A stretch of DNA of 64,000 nt, from the NCBI RefSeq assembly GCF_020639365.1, contig NZ_JAINUL010000001.1, positions 3,518,661 through 3,582,660 of the forward strand. The letters are read 5' to 3'. The position numbers and the translations under genes are program-made. The notes beneath the pieces are model-generated. The model ran no database searches and was not told where the DNA came from. It saw only the letters and a list, made by a program, of their open reading frames with translations. Below are positions 7,275 through 15,476 of the stretch, one piece after another (within the stretch, counting starts at the first letter, position 1; every line of letters starts with the position of its first letter). This DNA is from Streptomyces flavotricini. GTDB taxonomy: Bacteria > Actinomycetota > Actinomycetes > Streptomycetales > Streptomycetaceae.

Positions 7275-8135
7275 ATGCTGCGACTGGGCAGGCGCGAGTT
7301 CGACACCCACGAGCCGGTGATCATGGCCATCGTGAACCGGACTCCGGACTCCTTCTACGACCAGGGCGCGACGTTCCGCGACGAGCCCGCGCTGGACCGG
7401 GTCGAGCAGGCGGTCGCCGAGGGCGCCGCGATCATCGACATCGGCGGGGTCAAGGCGGGCCCGGGCGAGCACGTGGACGCGGTCGAGGAGGCCCGCCGCA
7501 CGGTCGGCTTCGTGGCCGAGGTGCGGCGCCGCCACCCGGACGTGGTGATCAGCGTCGACACCTGGCGGCACGAGGTCGGCGAGGCCGTCTGCGAAGCCGG
7601 GGCCGACGTCCTGAACGACGCCTGGGGCGGGGTGGACCCGAAGCTGGCCGAGGTGGCGGCCCGGCACGGCGCCGGGCTGGTCTGCACCCACGCGGGCGGG
7701 GTCGAACCTCGCACCCGGCCGCACCGGATCACGTACGAGGACGTGGTGGAGGACATCCTGCGGGTCACGGTGGGGCTGGCCGAACGCGCCGTGGCACTCG
7801 GCGTCCGCCGGGACGCGATCATGATCGACCCGGGCCACGACTTCGGGAAGAACACCCGCCACTCGCTGGAGGCCACGCGCCGGCTGGGCGAGATGACGGA
7901 CACCGGCTGGCCGGTGCTGGTCTCCCTGTCCAACAAGGACTTCGTCGGCGAGACCCTCGACAAGCCGGTCAAGGAGCGCCTGCTGGGCACCCTGGCCACG
8001 ACGGCCGTCTCGGCCTGGCTCGGCGCCCAGGTCTACCGGGTGCACGAGGTCGCGGAGACGAAGCAGGTCCTGGACATGGTCCGTACGATCCAGGGCCACC
8101 GGCCGCCCGCGGTGGCCCGCCGCGGACTGGCCTGA
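7275..8135 (+). CDS. Dihydropteroate synthase homologue, FolP2 type
   Basis: This 286-residue TIM-barrel protein of the pterin-binding family has MAIVNRTPDSFYDQG near the N-terminus, IIDIGG, VISVDTW, VLNDAWGG, MIDPGHDFGKN and SNKDFVGE. These are the pterin-site elements of dihydropteroate synthase. The usual N-V-T-P-D-S-F is N-R-T-P-D-S-F here. The gene is not among folate genes but beside tag and LOG genes, where M. tuberculosis has folP2, a paralogue reported to lack dihydropteroate synthase activity. Its real substrate is therefore open. The ATG at 7275 follows GAGGAAAG. Confidence 0.85.
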   Translation: MLRLGRREFDTHEPVIMAIVNRTPDSFYDQGATFRDEPALDRVEQAVAEGAAIIDIGGVKAGPGEHVDAVEEARRTVGFVAEVRRRHPDVVISVDTWRHEVGEAVCEAGADVLNDAWGGVDPKLAEVAARHGAGLVCTHAGGVEPRTRPHRITYEDVVEDILRVTVGLAERAVALGVRRDAIMIDPGHDFGKNTRHSLEATRRLGEMTDTGWPVLVSLSNKDFVGETLDKPVKERLLGTLATTAVSAWLGAQVYRVHEVAETKQVLDMVRTIQGHRPPAVARRGLA

Positions 8136-8172
8136 GCCGCACGGCCCGACGGCCACCGGCCACCGGCGGTGG

Positions 8173-8196
8173 CCCCCGGCGGTGGCCCGCCGGGGG
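8173..8196. terminator. Bidirectional terminator hairpin between convergent genes
   Basis: CCCCCGGCGG (8173-8182), a four-base loop and CCGCCGGGGG (8187-8196) form a perfect 10-bp stem. A smaller stem GGCCACC-GGC-GGTGGCC (8158-8174) lies beside it and partly overlaps. They sit between the folP2-type gene (plus) and the LOG gene (minus), so they can serve both. Confidence 0.65.
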
Positions 8197-8220
8197 CTCG
8201 CGTGACGGCGGCGGCCGCGG

Positions 8221-8979
8221 CTACTTGCCGACTTCCTTGGTCACCAGCGCGATCGCCTCGTCCACGTCGTCCGTGACGTGGAAGAGGTAGAGGTCGCGCT
8301 CCGAGGCCTTGCCCTGCGCGATCACCGTGTTCTTCAGCCAGTCGACCAGGCCCGACCAGTACTCCGACCCGAACAGCACGATCGGGAACCGGGTGATCTT
8401 CTGGGTCTGGACCAGGGTCAGGGCCTCGAACAGCTCGTCCAGCGTGCCGAGTCCGCCCGGCAGGACCACGAAGCCCTGGCTGTACTTCACGAACATCGTC
8501 TTGCGGACGAAGAAGTACCGGAAGTTCAGCCCGAGGTCCACGTGCTGGTTGAGCCCCTGCTCGAAGGGCAGCTCGATGCCCAGGCCCACCGAGATCCCGT
8601 TGGCCTCCCGGGCGCCCTTGTTGGCCGCCTCCATCGCGCCCGGGCCGCCGCCCGTGATCACCGCGAAGCCCGCCTCCACGAGCGCGCTGCCGATCCGTAC
8701 GCCGGCCTCGTACTCCGGCGAGCCGGCGGGCGTACGGGCCGAGCCGAACACGCTGATCGCCGGCGGCAGCTCCGCCAGCGTGCCGAAGCCCTCGATGAAC
8801 TCCGACTGGATGCGCAGGACCCGCCAGGGATCGGTGTGCACCCACTCGGAAGGCCCGGCGGAATCCAGCAGCCGCTGGTCCGTCGTACTGCCGGCCTGCA
8901 CCTGGCTCCGCCTGCGCAGCACCGGCCCGAGCTGCTGCTCTTCGGGCCGACGACGAGCGGACCCTTCGGAGTTGCCCAT
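8221..8979 (-). CDS. LOG family protein (cytokinin-activating type, TIGR00730)
   Basis: This 252-residue Rossmann-fold protein carries the LOG signature LPGGLGTLDELFEAL plus the earlier ISVFGSAR and ITGGGPGAMEAANKGA. Characterised members hydrolyse ribose 5'-phosphate from nucleotides such as N6-modified AMP. The M. tuberculosis homologue Rv1205 acts on cytokinin precursors. About 70 N-terminal residues, rich in Arg/Gln/Ser, precede the fold. The start is the ATG at 8979. It is convergent with the folP2-type gene and downstream of dapE, a setting conserved in actinobacteria. The bacterial substrate here is inferred only. Confidence 0.88.
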   Translation of the reverse strand: MGNSEGSARRRPEEQQLGPVLRRRSQVQAGSTTDQRLLDSAGPSEWVHTDPWRVLRIQSEFIEGFGTLAELPPAISVFGSARTPAGSPEYEAGVRIGSALVEAGFAVITGGGPGAMEAANKGAREANGISVGLGIELPFEQGLNQHVDLGLNFRYFFVRKTMFVKYSQGFVVLPGGLGTLDELFEALTLVQTQKITRFPIVLFGSEYWSGLVDWLKNTVIAQGKASERDLYLFHVTDDVDEAIALVTKEVGK

Positions 8980-9043
8980 GATGTGCTCCCTCCTGCTGAT
9001 CGTTGGATCAGACTAGGCGCACAAAGGTGACGAGAAGCGGAAT

Positions 9044-10123
9044 TCAGGAGGTCAGCCAGGCGCGGAGTCGTTCTTCGCAGTGGAGGATGGCCTTCGTCTC
9101 CACGCGCTCGTCGACCTTGTGGGCCAGCAGGGCGTCGCCCGGGCCGTAGTTGACCGCCGGGACGCCGAGGGCGCTGAAGCGGGAGACGTCCGTCCAGCCG
9201 AACTTCGGCATGGCGCGGCCGCCGACCGCCTCCATGAACGCCGCGGCGGCGGGGTGGGAGAGGCCCGGGAGGGCGCCGCCCGAGAAGTCGTCGATGACGA
9301 ACTCGTCGACGCCGCAGTCCGCGAAGACCTCCCGCACGTGGGCGATCGCCTCGTCCATGCTGCGGTCCGGGGCGAAGCGGAAGTTGACCGTCACCGTGCA
9401 CGCGTCGGGGATGACGTTGTTGGCGACGCCGCCCTCGACGCGGACCGCGTTCAGGCCCTCGTGGTACTCCAGGCCGTCGATCACCGGCTTGCGGGGCTCG
9501 TACGCCGCGAGTTTGGCGAGAATCGGGGCCGCCGCGTGGATGGCGTTGGACCCCATCCAGCTGCGCGCGGAGTGGGCGCGCTCGCCGGCCGTGCGGAGCA
9601 GGACGCGCAGGGTGCCCTGGCAGCCGCCCTCGACCTCGGCGTTCGACGGCTCCAGCAGGACCGCGAAGTCGCCGGTCAGCCAGTCGGGGTGGGCCTCGGC
9701 GACCTTGCCCAGACCGTTGAGGTCCGCGGCGACCTCCTCCTGGTCGTAGAAGACGAAGGTGAGGTCGCGGTTGGGCTCGGGCACGGTCGCGGCGATGCGC
9801 AGCTGCACGGCGACGCCGGATTTCATGTCGGTCGTTCCGCAGCCCCACAGGACGTCGTTCTCGTCCAGGCGGGACGGGACGTTGTCGGCGATCGGCACGG
9901 TGTCGAGGTGGCCGGCGAGGACGACGCGCTCGGCCCGGCCGAGGTGCGTACGGGCCACGACGTTGTTGCCGTACCGGTCGACCGTGAGGTGCGGCAGGGC
10001 CCGCAGCGCGTGCTCCACCAGGTCGGCGAGGACCTTTTCGTCGCCGCTCACGGACGGGATGTCGACGAGCCGGGCGGTCAGCTCGGCGGCGTCCAGGGTG
10101 AGGTCCAGCTCGGATTCGGACAT
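9044..10123 (-). CDS. dapE: Succinyl-diaminopimelate desuccinylase
   Basis: DapE removes succinate from N-succinyl-LL-diaminopimelate on the lysine and cell-wall diaminopimelate route. The 359-residue M20-family metallopeptidase shows the zinc-site segments in order: VLAGHLDTVP, CGTTDMKSG, YDQEEVA and, near the end, DALLAHKVDER. A dimerisation domain lies between them (about 170-290). The ATG at 10123 (MSESELDLTLDAAEL) is preferred over an earlier in-frame codon. It is divergent from an exported protein gene. DapC, acting one step earlier in the same pathway, is encoded 1.8 kb further on. Confidence 0.92.
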   Translation of the reverse strand: MSESELDLTLDAAELTARLVDIPSVSGDEKVLADLVEHALRALPHLTVDRYGNNVVARTHLGRAERVVLAGHLDTVPIADNVPSRLDENDVLWGCGTTDMKSGVAVQLRIAATVPEPNRDLTFVFYDQEEVAADLNGLGKVAEAHPDWLTGDFAVLLEPSNAEVEGGCQGTLRVLLRTAGERAHSARSWMGSNAIHAAAPILAKLAAYEPRKPVIDGLEYHEGLNAVRVEGGVANNVIPDACTVTVNFRFAPDRSMDEAIAHVREVFADCGVDEFVIDDFSGGALPGLSHPAAAAFMEAVGGRAMPKFGWTDVSRFSALGVPAVNYGPGDALLAHKVDERVETKAILHCEERLRAWLTS

Positions 10124-10209
10124 GTCCCCGACCCTAACGCCCAGGACTGCGGCGAAGCTCTCACGTCCGGCCGGTGGACGCGTCGCGTGGCTCAAGTACG
10201 GTGGGCGCC

Positions 10210-11175
10210 GTGACCCGGAACGATCCCCCCCGTCCTCGTCGCCGCCGCCGGCCGCTGCTCACGTGTGCCGGTGTGTTGGTGCTGCTCGCGCTGATCGGCT
10301 ATTTCGCCGTGCAGTACAACACGACGAACGGCGGTGGCGGCGCGCCGCACTGCACGGCGAGCGTGCCGACGGGTTCGACCGGCGTCGACATGACCCCGGA
10401 ACAGGCGGGCAACGCCGCGACGATAGCCGCGGTCGGCGTGGCCAAGGGCCTGCCGGACCGGGCCCTGACCATCGCGCTGGCGACCTCGATGCAGGAGTCG
10501 GGGCTGCGCAACCTCCCCCACGGCGACCGGGATTCGCTGGGTCTGTTCCAGCAGCGGACCTCGATGGGCTGGGGCACCGAGGAGCAGATCATGGACCCGG
10601 TGTACTCGGCCGGGAAGTTCTACGACCACCTCGTCCAGGTCAAGGGGTACGCCGATCTCCCGCTGACGGAGGCCGCGCAGGAGGTGCAGCGCAGCGGCTA
10701 CCCCGAGGCGTACGCGAAGCACGAGGCGGAAGCGGTCGTGATCGCGGCGGCGTTCGCCGGGGACGGCGAGCTGACCTGCGGCGGACCCGCGCCGACCGCG
10801 CCGGGCGACCCGGAGAAGGTGCGTACCGAGCTCACCCGGATCTTCGCCAAGACCAAGATGCACAACGCTCCGGCGGAGCCGCGCCGTACGCAGGACGCGG
10901 CCGGGAAGGTCAAGGAGGCCGAGGTGACCTTCGTCGAGAAGAAGGACGGCGGGGCCTCCGCGGCGCGCGGCAGCAAGGTGATGGCGGGCTGGGCGGTGGC
11001 CAACTCGCGCGGGATGGGAGTCGTCCGGGTCTCGTACGGCCGGGCGAGCTGGGTGGCCGGCCAGGCGCGGGGCGAGTGGCAGGAGCTGGGCCCCGCCGGC
11101 CCGCAGGGCAAGGCCGGGGCGGTCGACCCCCACCGCGCGGAGGCCGGCTCGGTACGGATCTTCGTGGCCCAGTGA
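10210..11175 (+). CDS. Exported protein with lytic-transglycosylase-like domain
   Basis: This 321-residue protein has a short Arg-rich N-terminus, one membrane helix (about 20-38) and an outer domain. Such proteins are often labelled 'heavy metal transporter' in Streptomyces, but nothing here resembles a transporter or metal site. The outer part reads LPDRALTIALATSMQESGLRN, followed by GDRDSLGLFQQR. The ES and GLFQQ segments match the catalytic Glu motif and second motif of Slt-type lysozyme folds. A role in peptidoglycan cleavage is inferred. A C-terminal half (about 190-321) has no recognised family. GTG 10210 is the chosen start, and an in-frame GTG at 10201 is also possible. Confidence 0.75.
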   Translation: MTRNDPPRPRRRRRPLLTCAGVLVLLALIGYFAVQYNTTNGGGGAPHCTASVPTGSTGVDMTPEQAGNAATIAAVGVAKGLPDRALTIALATSMQESGLRNLPHGDRDSLGLFQQRTSMGWGTEEQIMDPVYSAGKFYDHLVQVKGYADLPLTEAAQEVQRSGYPEAYAKHEAEAVVIAAAFAGDGELTCGGPAPTAPGDPEKVRTELTRIFAKTKMHNAPAEPRRTQDAAGKVKEAEVTFVEKKDGGASAARGSKVMAGWAVANSRGMGVVRVSYGRASWVAGQARGEWQELGPAGPQGKAGAVDPHRAEAGSVRIFVAQ

Positions 11176-11211
11176 GGCACCCCCGGCCGTGGGTCCGCCT
11201 GTACGAGGCGT

Positions 11212-11225
11212 CCCCCGTGCGGGGG
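11212..11225 (+). terminator. Short hairpin after the transglycosylase-like gene
   Basis: CCCCC-GTGC-GGGGG forms a 5-bp GC stem with a tetraloop, 37 bases past the stop codon. It is short, so termination is only probable. Confidence 0.35.
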
Positions 11226-11411
11226 TGACCGGGCAGCGGCCCGATCCGCCTCCCGGAGGACGGAACCCCTGGTCGGCGCGCGTCCGACGCACTTGCCGCG
11301 CAGGCCGATTAAACGATGCGTTACCGATCCTTTACCCGGAGCCTCCGCAACTCCACCCGCCCCCCGAGCGGTTGTACACGGCGTACTCAGCCGCTACCGC
11401 TTAGGAGCATC

Positions 11412-11864
11412 ATGTCCCTCCCCCTGACCCGCCGGATCGCCCGTACCGCGCTGCTGCTCGCAGCCGGGGCAGCTCCCGTGGTCGGTGCGGCCGGCGCGGC
11501 CAGCGCCGCGGGCCTGGAGTCCGTGCCGCAGCTGGGCGCGCTCACCAGCCCTGACGCCGCCGCTCCCGCGGGCGACGTGGTCGGCACCGGTGAGGCCGCT
11601 GCCGCCGGCGCGGCGGACACCGCCGCCCAGTCCGTACCCGGCGCCCCCGCCCAGGTCACCGACGCCGCGACCGGCCTGCTCGGCGGGCTGCCGGCGGCCA
11701 AGGGCCTGCCGACCGACGCGCTGTCCAAGGGCGTCCTGCCGACCGACACCCTGCCCACCAGCTCGCTGCCGACCGGTGCTCTGCCGACCGACGCCGTCCC
11801 GACCGGCAGCCTGACCAGCGCGCTCCCCACCCAGGCGCTGGGCGGCCTCCCGCTGGGCGGCTGA
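11412..11864 (+). CDS. Small secreted protein with Leu-Pro-Thr repeats
   Basis: This 150-residue protein starts with a clear Sec signal peptide (Arg residues, then TALLLAAGAAPVVGAAGAASA, cleavage likely near residue 36). The mature part is Ala/Gly-rich. From about residue 100 it repeats the unit LPT-(D/G/S)-x-L seven to eight times (LPTDALSKGVLPTDTLPT, LPTGALPTDAVPTG), a probably extended structure. GGAG lies 4 bases before the ATG. No enzyme or sorting motif is seen. It resembles small exported Streptomyces proteins of unknown role. A strong hairpin follows it. Confidence 0.78.
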   Translation: MSLPLTRRIARTALLLAAGAAPVVGAAGAASAAGLESVPQLGALTSPDAAAPAGDVVGTGEAAAAGAADTAAQSVPGAPAQVTDAATGLLGGLPAAKGLPTDALSKGVLPTDTLPTSSLPTGALPTDAVPTGSLTSALPTQALGGLPLGG

Positions 11865-11884
11865 CCCGCCGCACGCAGGAACAC

Positions 11885-11918
11885 CGAGGGGCCGGGAGCA
11901 CGAACTCCCGGCCCCTCG
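11885..11918. terminator. Strong bidirectional terminator hairpin
   Basis: CGAGGGGCCGGGAG (11885-11898), loop CACGAA, CTCCCGGCCCCTCG (11905-11918) form a perfect 14-bp stem. It is located between the convergent secreted-protein gene and dapC. Confidence 0.8.
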
Positions 11919-11943
11919 GGCCGTTCACCGGGTCCGCGGCGGA

Positions 11944-13041
11944 TCAGGCGGCCAGGCGCTTGACCGCCGCTTCGACCCGCTCGTCCGTGGCCGTGAAGGC
12001 GACGCGGACGAACCGCGCACCCGCCTCACCGTAGAAATCGCCCGGCGCGACCAGGACGCCCAGCTCCGCGAGGTGGGCGACCGTGTCCCAGCAGGGCTCG
12101 TCCCGGGTCACCCACAGGTACAGGCTGGCCTCGCTGTGCTCGACCCGGAAGCCGTGCGCCTCCAGCGCCGCCCGCAGCGCCTCGCGCCGCGCCGCGTAGC
12201 GCCCGCGCTGCTCCGCGACGTGCGCGTCGTCGCCGAGCGCGGCGACCGTGGCCGCCTGCACCGGCGCCGGGGTCATCATGCCGCCGTGCTTGCGGATCTC
12301 CAGCAGCTCGCCGAGCACCTCGGCGTCACCGGCGATGAACGCGGCCCGGTAGCCCGCCAGGTTGGAGCGCTTCGAGAGGGAGTGGACGGCGACGATGCCC
12401 TCGTACGAGCCGCCGCAGACGTCGTCGTGCAGGACGGAGACGGGCTCGGCCTCCCAGCCCAGCTCCAGGTAGCACTCGTCGCTGAAGAGCAGGATCCCGT
12501 GCTCGCGCGCCCAGGCCACGATCCGGATCAGGTCTTCCTTCGGGATGACCTTCCCGGTGGGGTTGGACGGGGAGTTGAGCCACAGCAGCTTCACGCCGGC
12601 CGGGTCGAGATCGGTCGGGTCGTCGTAGACGACGGCCTCCGCGCCGCACAGCCGCGCGCCGACCTCGTACGTGGGGTACGCGAGCCGCGGGTACGCGACC
12701 TTGTCCCCGGCGCCCAGGCCCAGCTGGGTCGGCAGCCAGGCCACCAGCTCCTTGGAGCCGACGACCGGCAGGACGTTGCGGTGCCCGGCGGCGCTCGCGC
12801 CGAGGCGGCCCCGCAGCCAGCCGGTGATCGCGTCGCGCAGCGCGACGGTGCCCCACACCGTGGGGTAGCCCGGGGAGTCGGCGGCCGCGACGAGCGCGTC
12901 CCGGACCAGCTGCGGGACCGGGTCCACGGGCGTGCCGACGGACAGGTCGACGATGCCGTCCGGGTGGGCCGCCGCCGTCTTCTTGTACGGCTCCAGCTTG
13001 TCCCAGGGGAAGGCGGGAAGACGTGCGGATACTGCGGCCAC
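11944..13041 (-). CDS. dapC: Succinyldiaminopimelate transaminase DapC
   Basis: This 365-residue fold-type I aminotransferase converts N-succinyl-2-amino-6-ketopimelate to N-succinyl-diaminopimelate with PLP. Visible are LSVGTPVDPVP, the LWLNSPSNPTGK motif, SDECYLELGWE with the PLP-pyridine Asp, and the PLP lysine in HSLSKRSNLAGYR. It lies directly downstream of the ferredoxin gene in the same direction (143 bases, with a hairpin between). The pair is conserved in actinobacteria (fdxC-dapC in M. tuberculosis). With dapE close by, the window holds two of the pathway's later steps. Confidence 0.9.
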   Translation of the reverse strand: MAAVSARLPAFPWDKLEPYKKTAAAHPDGIVDLSVGTPVDPVPQLVRDALVAAADSPGYPTVWGTVALRDAITGWLRGRLGASAAGHRNVLPVVGSKELVAWLPTQLGLGAGDKVAYPRLAYPTYEVGARLCGAEAVVYDDPTDLDPAGVKLLWLNSPSNPTGKVIPKEDLIRIVAWAREHGILLFSDECYLELGWEAEPVSVLHDDVCGGSYEGIVAVHSLSKRSNLAGYRAAFIAGDAEVLGELLEIRKHGGMMTPAPVQAATVAALGDDAHVAEQRGRYAARREALRAALEAHGFRVEHSEASLYLWVTRDEPCWDTVAHLAELGVLVAPGDFYGEAGARFVRVAFTATDERVEAAVKRLAA

Positions 13042-13120
13042 GGTGTTCTCTGCTCTCTACTGGTGCTGGACGTACTGGCTGTACGGGCGTGCGGGACCGG
13101 CCGGCCGTACGGGCAAACGG

Positions 13121-13157
13121 CTCGGTCCCGCGCGGCACGGGGCCGTACGGGACCGAG
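13121..13157 (-). terminator. Hairpin between ferredoxin gene and dapC
   Basis: CTCGGTCCCG (13121-13130) and CGGGACCGAG (13148-13157) are perfectly complementary, with a short inner GGC/GCC pairing in the 17-base loop. It follows the ferredoxin stop by about 27 bases and may limit read-through into dapC. Confidence 0.6.
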
Positions 13158-13184
13158 GGGCGGTTCTGGCGGTACCGACCGTCG

Positions 13185-13514
13185 TCAGTGACTCGGGTTG
13201 ATGTCCGCCGGAAGCGCCGCGATGAAGGGGTGGTCGCGCTCGATCAGGCCCAGCTTGGAGGCACCACCGGGCGAACCGAGCTCGTCGAAGAACTCGACGT
13301 TCGCCTTGTAGTAGTCCTTCCACTCTTCCGGAGTGTCGTCCTCGTAGAAGATGGCCTCGACCGGGCAGACCGGCTCACACGCACCACAGTCGACGCACTC
13401 GTCGGGGTGGATGTACAAGGACCGCTGGCCCTCGTAGATGCAGTCGACGGGGCACTCTTCGATGCATGCCTTGTCCTTGACGTCGACACAAGGCTCCGCG
13501 ATGACGTAGGTCAC
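13185..13514 (-). CDS. fdxA: 7Fe ferredoxin (one [3Fe-4S] and one [4Fe-4S] cluster)
   Basis: This 109-residue electron carrier has the exact cysteine layout of 7Fe bacterial ferredoxins. Cys9-x7-Cys17-x3-Cys21 and Cys50 (followed by Pro) form the 3Fe/4Fe set. Cys40-x2-Cys43-x2-Cys46 sits in HPDECVDCGACEPVCP. Cys25 is the extra cysteine common in this class. The C-terminal extension (about 55-109) is usual for actinobacterial FdxA/FdxC. Such ferredoxins serve cytochromes P450 and other oxidoreductases, and the specific partner is unknown. A promoter candidate lies at 13583-13611. Confidence 0.93.
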   Translation of the reverse strand: MTYVIAEPCVDVKDKACIEECPVDCIYEGQRSLYIHPDECVDCGACEPVCPVEAIFYEDDTPEEWKDYYKANVEFFDELGSPGGASKLGLIERDHPFIAALPADINPSH

Positions 13515-13582
13515 GCTCTCGTTCCTCCTCGGTAGGGCTTTCCATATCGCGCGGGAGCGCGGCGTCGTCGATGCCCACGCCT

Positions 13583-13611
13583 AGTATCTCCGTTCCCGGG
13601 CACGATCCGAA
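13583..13611 (-). promoter_or_regulatory. Putative promoter for the ferredoxin gene
   Basis: On the minus strand GATACT (13583-13588) lies 17 bases from TTCGGA (13606-13611). It is about 70 bases before the ferredoxin start. The -10 is close to consensus and the -35 is weak. Confidence 0.35.
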
Positions 13612-13631
13612 CAGGAGGGGCGGACAGAGCT

Positions 13632-14648
13632 GTGGAAATCACTGCCGGTGGGCTGCTGGAGATCCGTATTACCCCGGCTGACGTGGGTAAACGAGTCTCT
13701 GTACGACGGGTGCGGAGCGGGGCGGACGAGGCGCCCTCGTTCACTGACACGGTAGGGGTTCTCACATCCTGGGACCAAGGTGTGCTGACGATCACACGAA
13801 AGAGCGGTGAGACCGTCCACATCTCGGAATCGTCGCTGGTGGCGGGCAAGATCGTCCCCCCGGCGCCGGCCCGGCGCCGGGGTCCCGCGGCCTCTTTCGA
13901 GGAGCTGGCGCGGGTCGGCGCGCGGGCCTGGCAGCCCCTGGAGAGCGAGCCGCTCGGCGAGTGGACGCTGCGGGCCGCCGGCGGCTTCACCCGGCGGGCC
14001 AACTCCGTGCTGCCGCTCGGCGACCCGGGGGCGCCGCTGGACGAAGCACTCGCGCGAGTGACGTCCTGGTACGCGGAACGTGAACTTCCGGCGTATGTGC
14101 AGACGGCGACGGGCGCGGCCGGCACGCAGGAGCTGCTGGGCGCGGAGCTGGAGCGCCGGGGCTGGGTGAACGAGGTGTCGGCGGAGGTCCGGATCGCGGC
14201 GCTGGCGCCGATCGCGGACGTGGACACCGGTGCCGGCGCCCGCGAGGTACGGCTGACCCGCGCCCCGGACGAGGAGTGGCTCGGGATGTACGGGCGGGTC
14301 AAGGACCCGGAGGTGGCCCGGCGGGTGCTGGTCGCGGGGCCGTCGGTGTGGTTCGCGACGCTGCCCGGGCGGGCGATAGGGCGGCTGGTGGTGGACGGCC
14401 GGTGGGCCGGCTTCGCGGCGGTCGAGGTGGATCCGGAGCACCGGCGCGCCGGCCTGGGCACGGCCGTGATGGCCGTACTGGCACGGCAGGCGCTGGAGGA
14501 AGGCGCGTCGGCGGCCTGGCTCCAGGTGGAGGCCGACAACACGGGAGCGCTGGCGCTGTACGACGGGCTGGGTTTCGCGCGGCACCACGCGTACCACCAC
14601 TTCCGGTACCGGGCCGAGGCGGCCTCGGCCGCGGGGGACCCGCGATGA
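13632..14648 (+). CDS. GNAT-family N-acetyltransferase with N-terminal beta domain
   Basis: This 338-residue protein has an N-terminal domain (1-75, MEITAGGLLEIRITPADVGKR) resembling a small SH3-like barrel. It is followed by a diverged acetyltransferase half and a clear C-terminal GNAT domain. The acetyl-CoA-binding motif A is VDPEHRRAGLGTAVMAVLARQAL, split here as VEVDPEHRRAGLGTAVM. Motif B is ADNTGALALYDGLGF. The start is a GTG with GGAGGGG upstream. The stop overlaps the next gene's start by four bases (ATGA). The acceptor substrate is unknown. Confidence 0.86.
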   Translation: MEITAGGLLEIRITPADVGKRVSVRRVRSGADEAPSFTDTVGVLTSWDQGVLTITRKSGETVHISESSLVAGKIVPPAPARRRGPAASFEELARVGARAWQPLESEPLGEWTLRAAGGFTRRANSVLPLGDPGAPLDEALARVTSWYAERELPAYVQTATGAAGTQELLGAELERRGWVNEVSAEVRIAALAPIADVDTGAGAREVRLTRAPDEEWLGMYGRVKDPEVARRVLVAGPSVWFATLPGRAIGRLVVDGRWAGFAAVEVDPEHRRAGLGTAVMAVLARQALEEGASAAWLQVEADNTGALALYDGLGFARHHAYHHFRYRAEAASAAGDPR

Positions 14649-15436
14649 GCGCGGAGTCCCGGGCGCGGTTCGCGGAGGAGGCCCGCTCGGAGCGGCCGGA
14701 CCTGGCGCTGCTGTGCCTGCTGCTGGCTGCGGAGGCCGATCCGGAGCTGGACGAACGGACCGTGGACCGGGCGCAGATCGAGCTGGACCGGCTGGCGGGG
14801 ATGCTGCCGTACGGGCTGCGCGGCGGGAAGGCGTGGGCCTCGGCGGTGACGGAGCTGCTGGGAGGCCGGATGGGCTTCCACGGCACGCCCGCGGACTACG
14901 ACCGGCTGTCGTCCTCGCTGCTGCACGAGGTGCTGCGCAGACGCCGGGGCCTGCCGATCCTCCTGTCCGTCGTCTGGCTGGAGGTCGCGCGGCGCGCGGG
15001 CGCGCCGGTGTACGGGCTGGGACTGCCGGGGCACTTCGTCGTGGGGTTCGGGGATCCGGACGAGGGGCTGGTGGTGGACCCCTTCGCCGGGGGCGCCTCG
15101 CTGGGCGCCGGGCCGGCGGAGCAGGCGGCGGAGCCGCGGACGCCGGCCCGGACTCTGGACATCGTGCTGCGGATCCTGAACAACATCAGGGCGTGGGCCT
15201 CGGCTCGGCCGGAGCACTCGGGGGTGGCCTTGTGGGCGCTGGAGCTGTCGCTGCTGCTGCCCTCGCATCCGGCGTCGTTGCGGTACGAGCGGGCGAAGCT
15301 GCTGGTGGAGCGCGGGGAGTTCGCTTTCGGCGCCGCCGAGATGGAGTCCTACGCGGAGGTGGTCGACGCGATCGATCCGCCCGCCGCGGCGCGGATCCGC
15401 AGCGAGGCCCTGTCCGCCAGGGCGCTGCTGAACTGA
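14645..15436 (+). CDS. SirB1/transglutaminase-like family protein
   Basis: This 263-residue protein is of the SirB1 type, related to transglutaminase-like cores. Features are LSSSLLHEVLRRRRGLPILLSVVWLEVARRAG, where family members carry the conserved RRGLPI segment, and GLPGHFVVGF with the conserved His. A C-terminal tetratricopeptide-like helical part follows (about 170-263, SLRYERAKLLVERGEF). The biochemical role of this family is not settled. The ATGA overlap with the upstream GNAT gene indicates translational coupling and a two-gene operon. Confidence 0.82.
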   Translation: MSAESRARFAEEARSERPDLALLCLLLAAEADPELDERTVDRAQIELDRLAGMLPYGLRGGKAWASAVTELLGGRMGFHGTPADYDRLSSSLLHEVLRRRRGLPILLSVVWLEVARRAGAPVYGLGLPGHFVVGFGDPDEGLVVDPFAGGASLGAGPAEQAAEPRTPARTLDIVLRILNNIRAWASARPEHSGVALWALELSLLLPSHPASLRYERAKLLVERGEFAFGAAEMESYAEVVDAIDPPAAARIRSEALSARALLN

Positions 15437-15476
15437 CCCGGCCGGGGGCGGGCGCCGCCGCGCGGGGCCGGTCCGG

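Noticed and set aside
11700..11840. Repeated LPT units as a possible CRISPR-like or functional DNA repeat
   Set aside because: The repetition is at the protein level (Leu-Pro-Thr) with varying codons inside a secreted protein gene.
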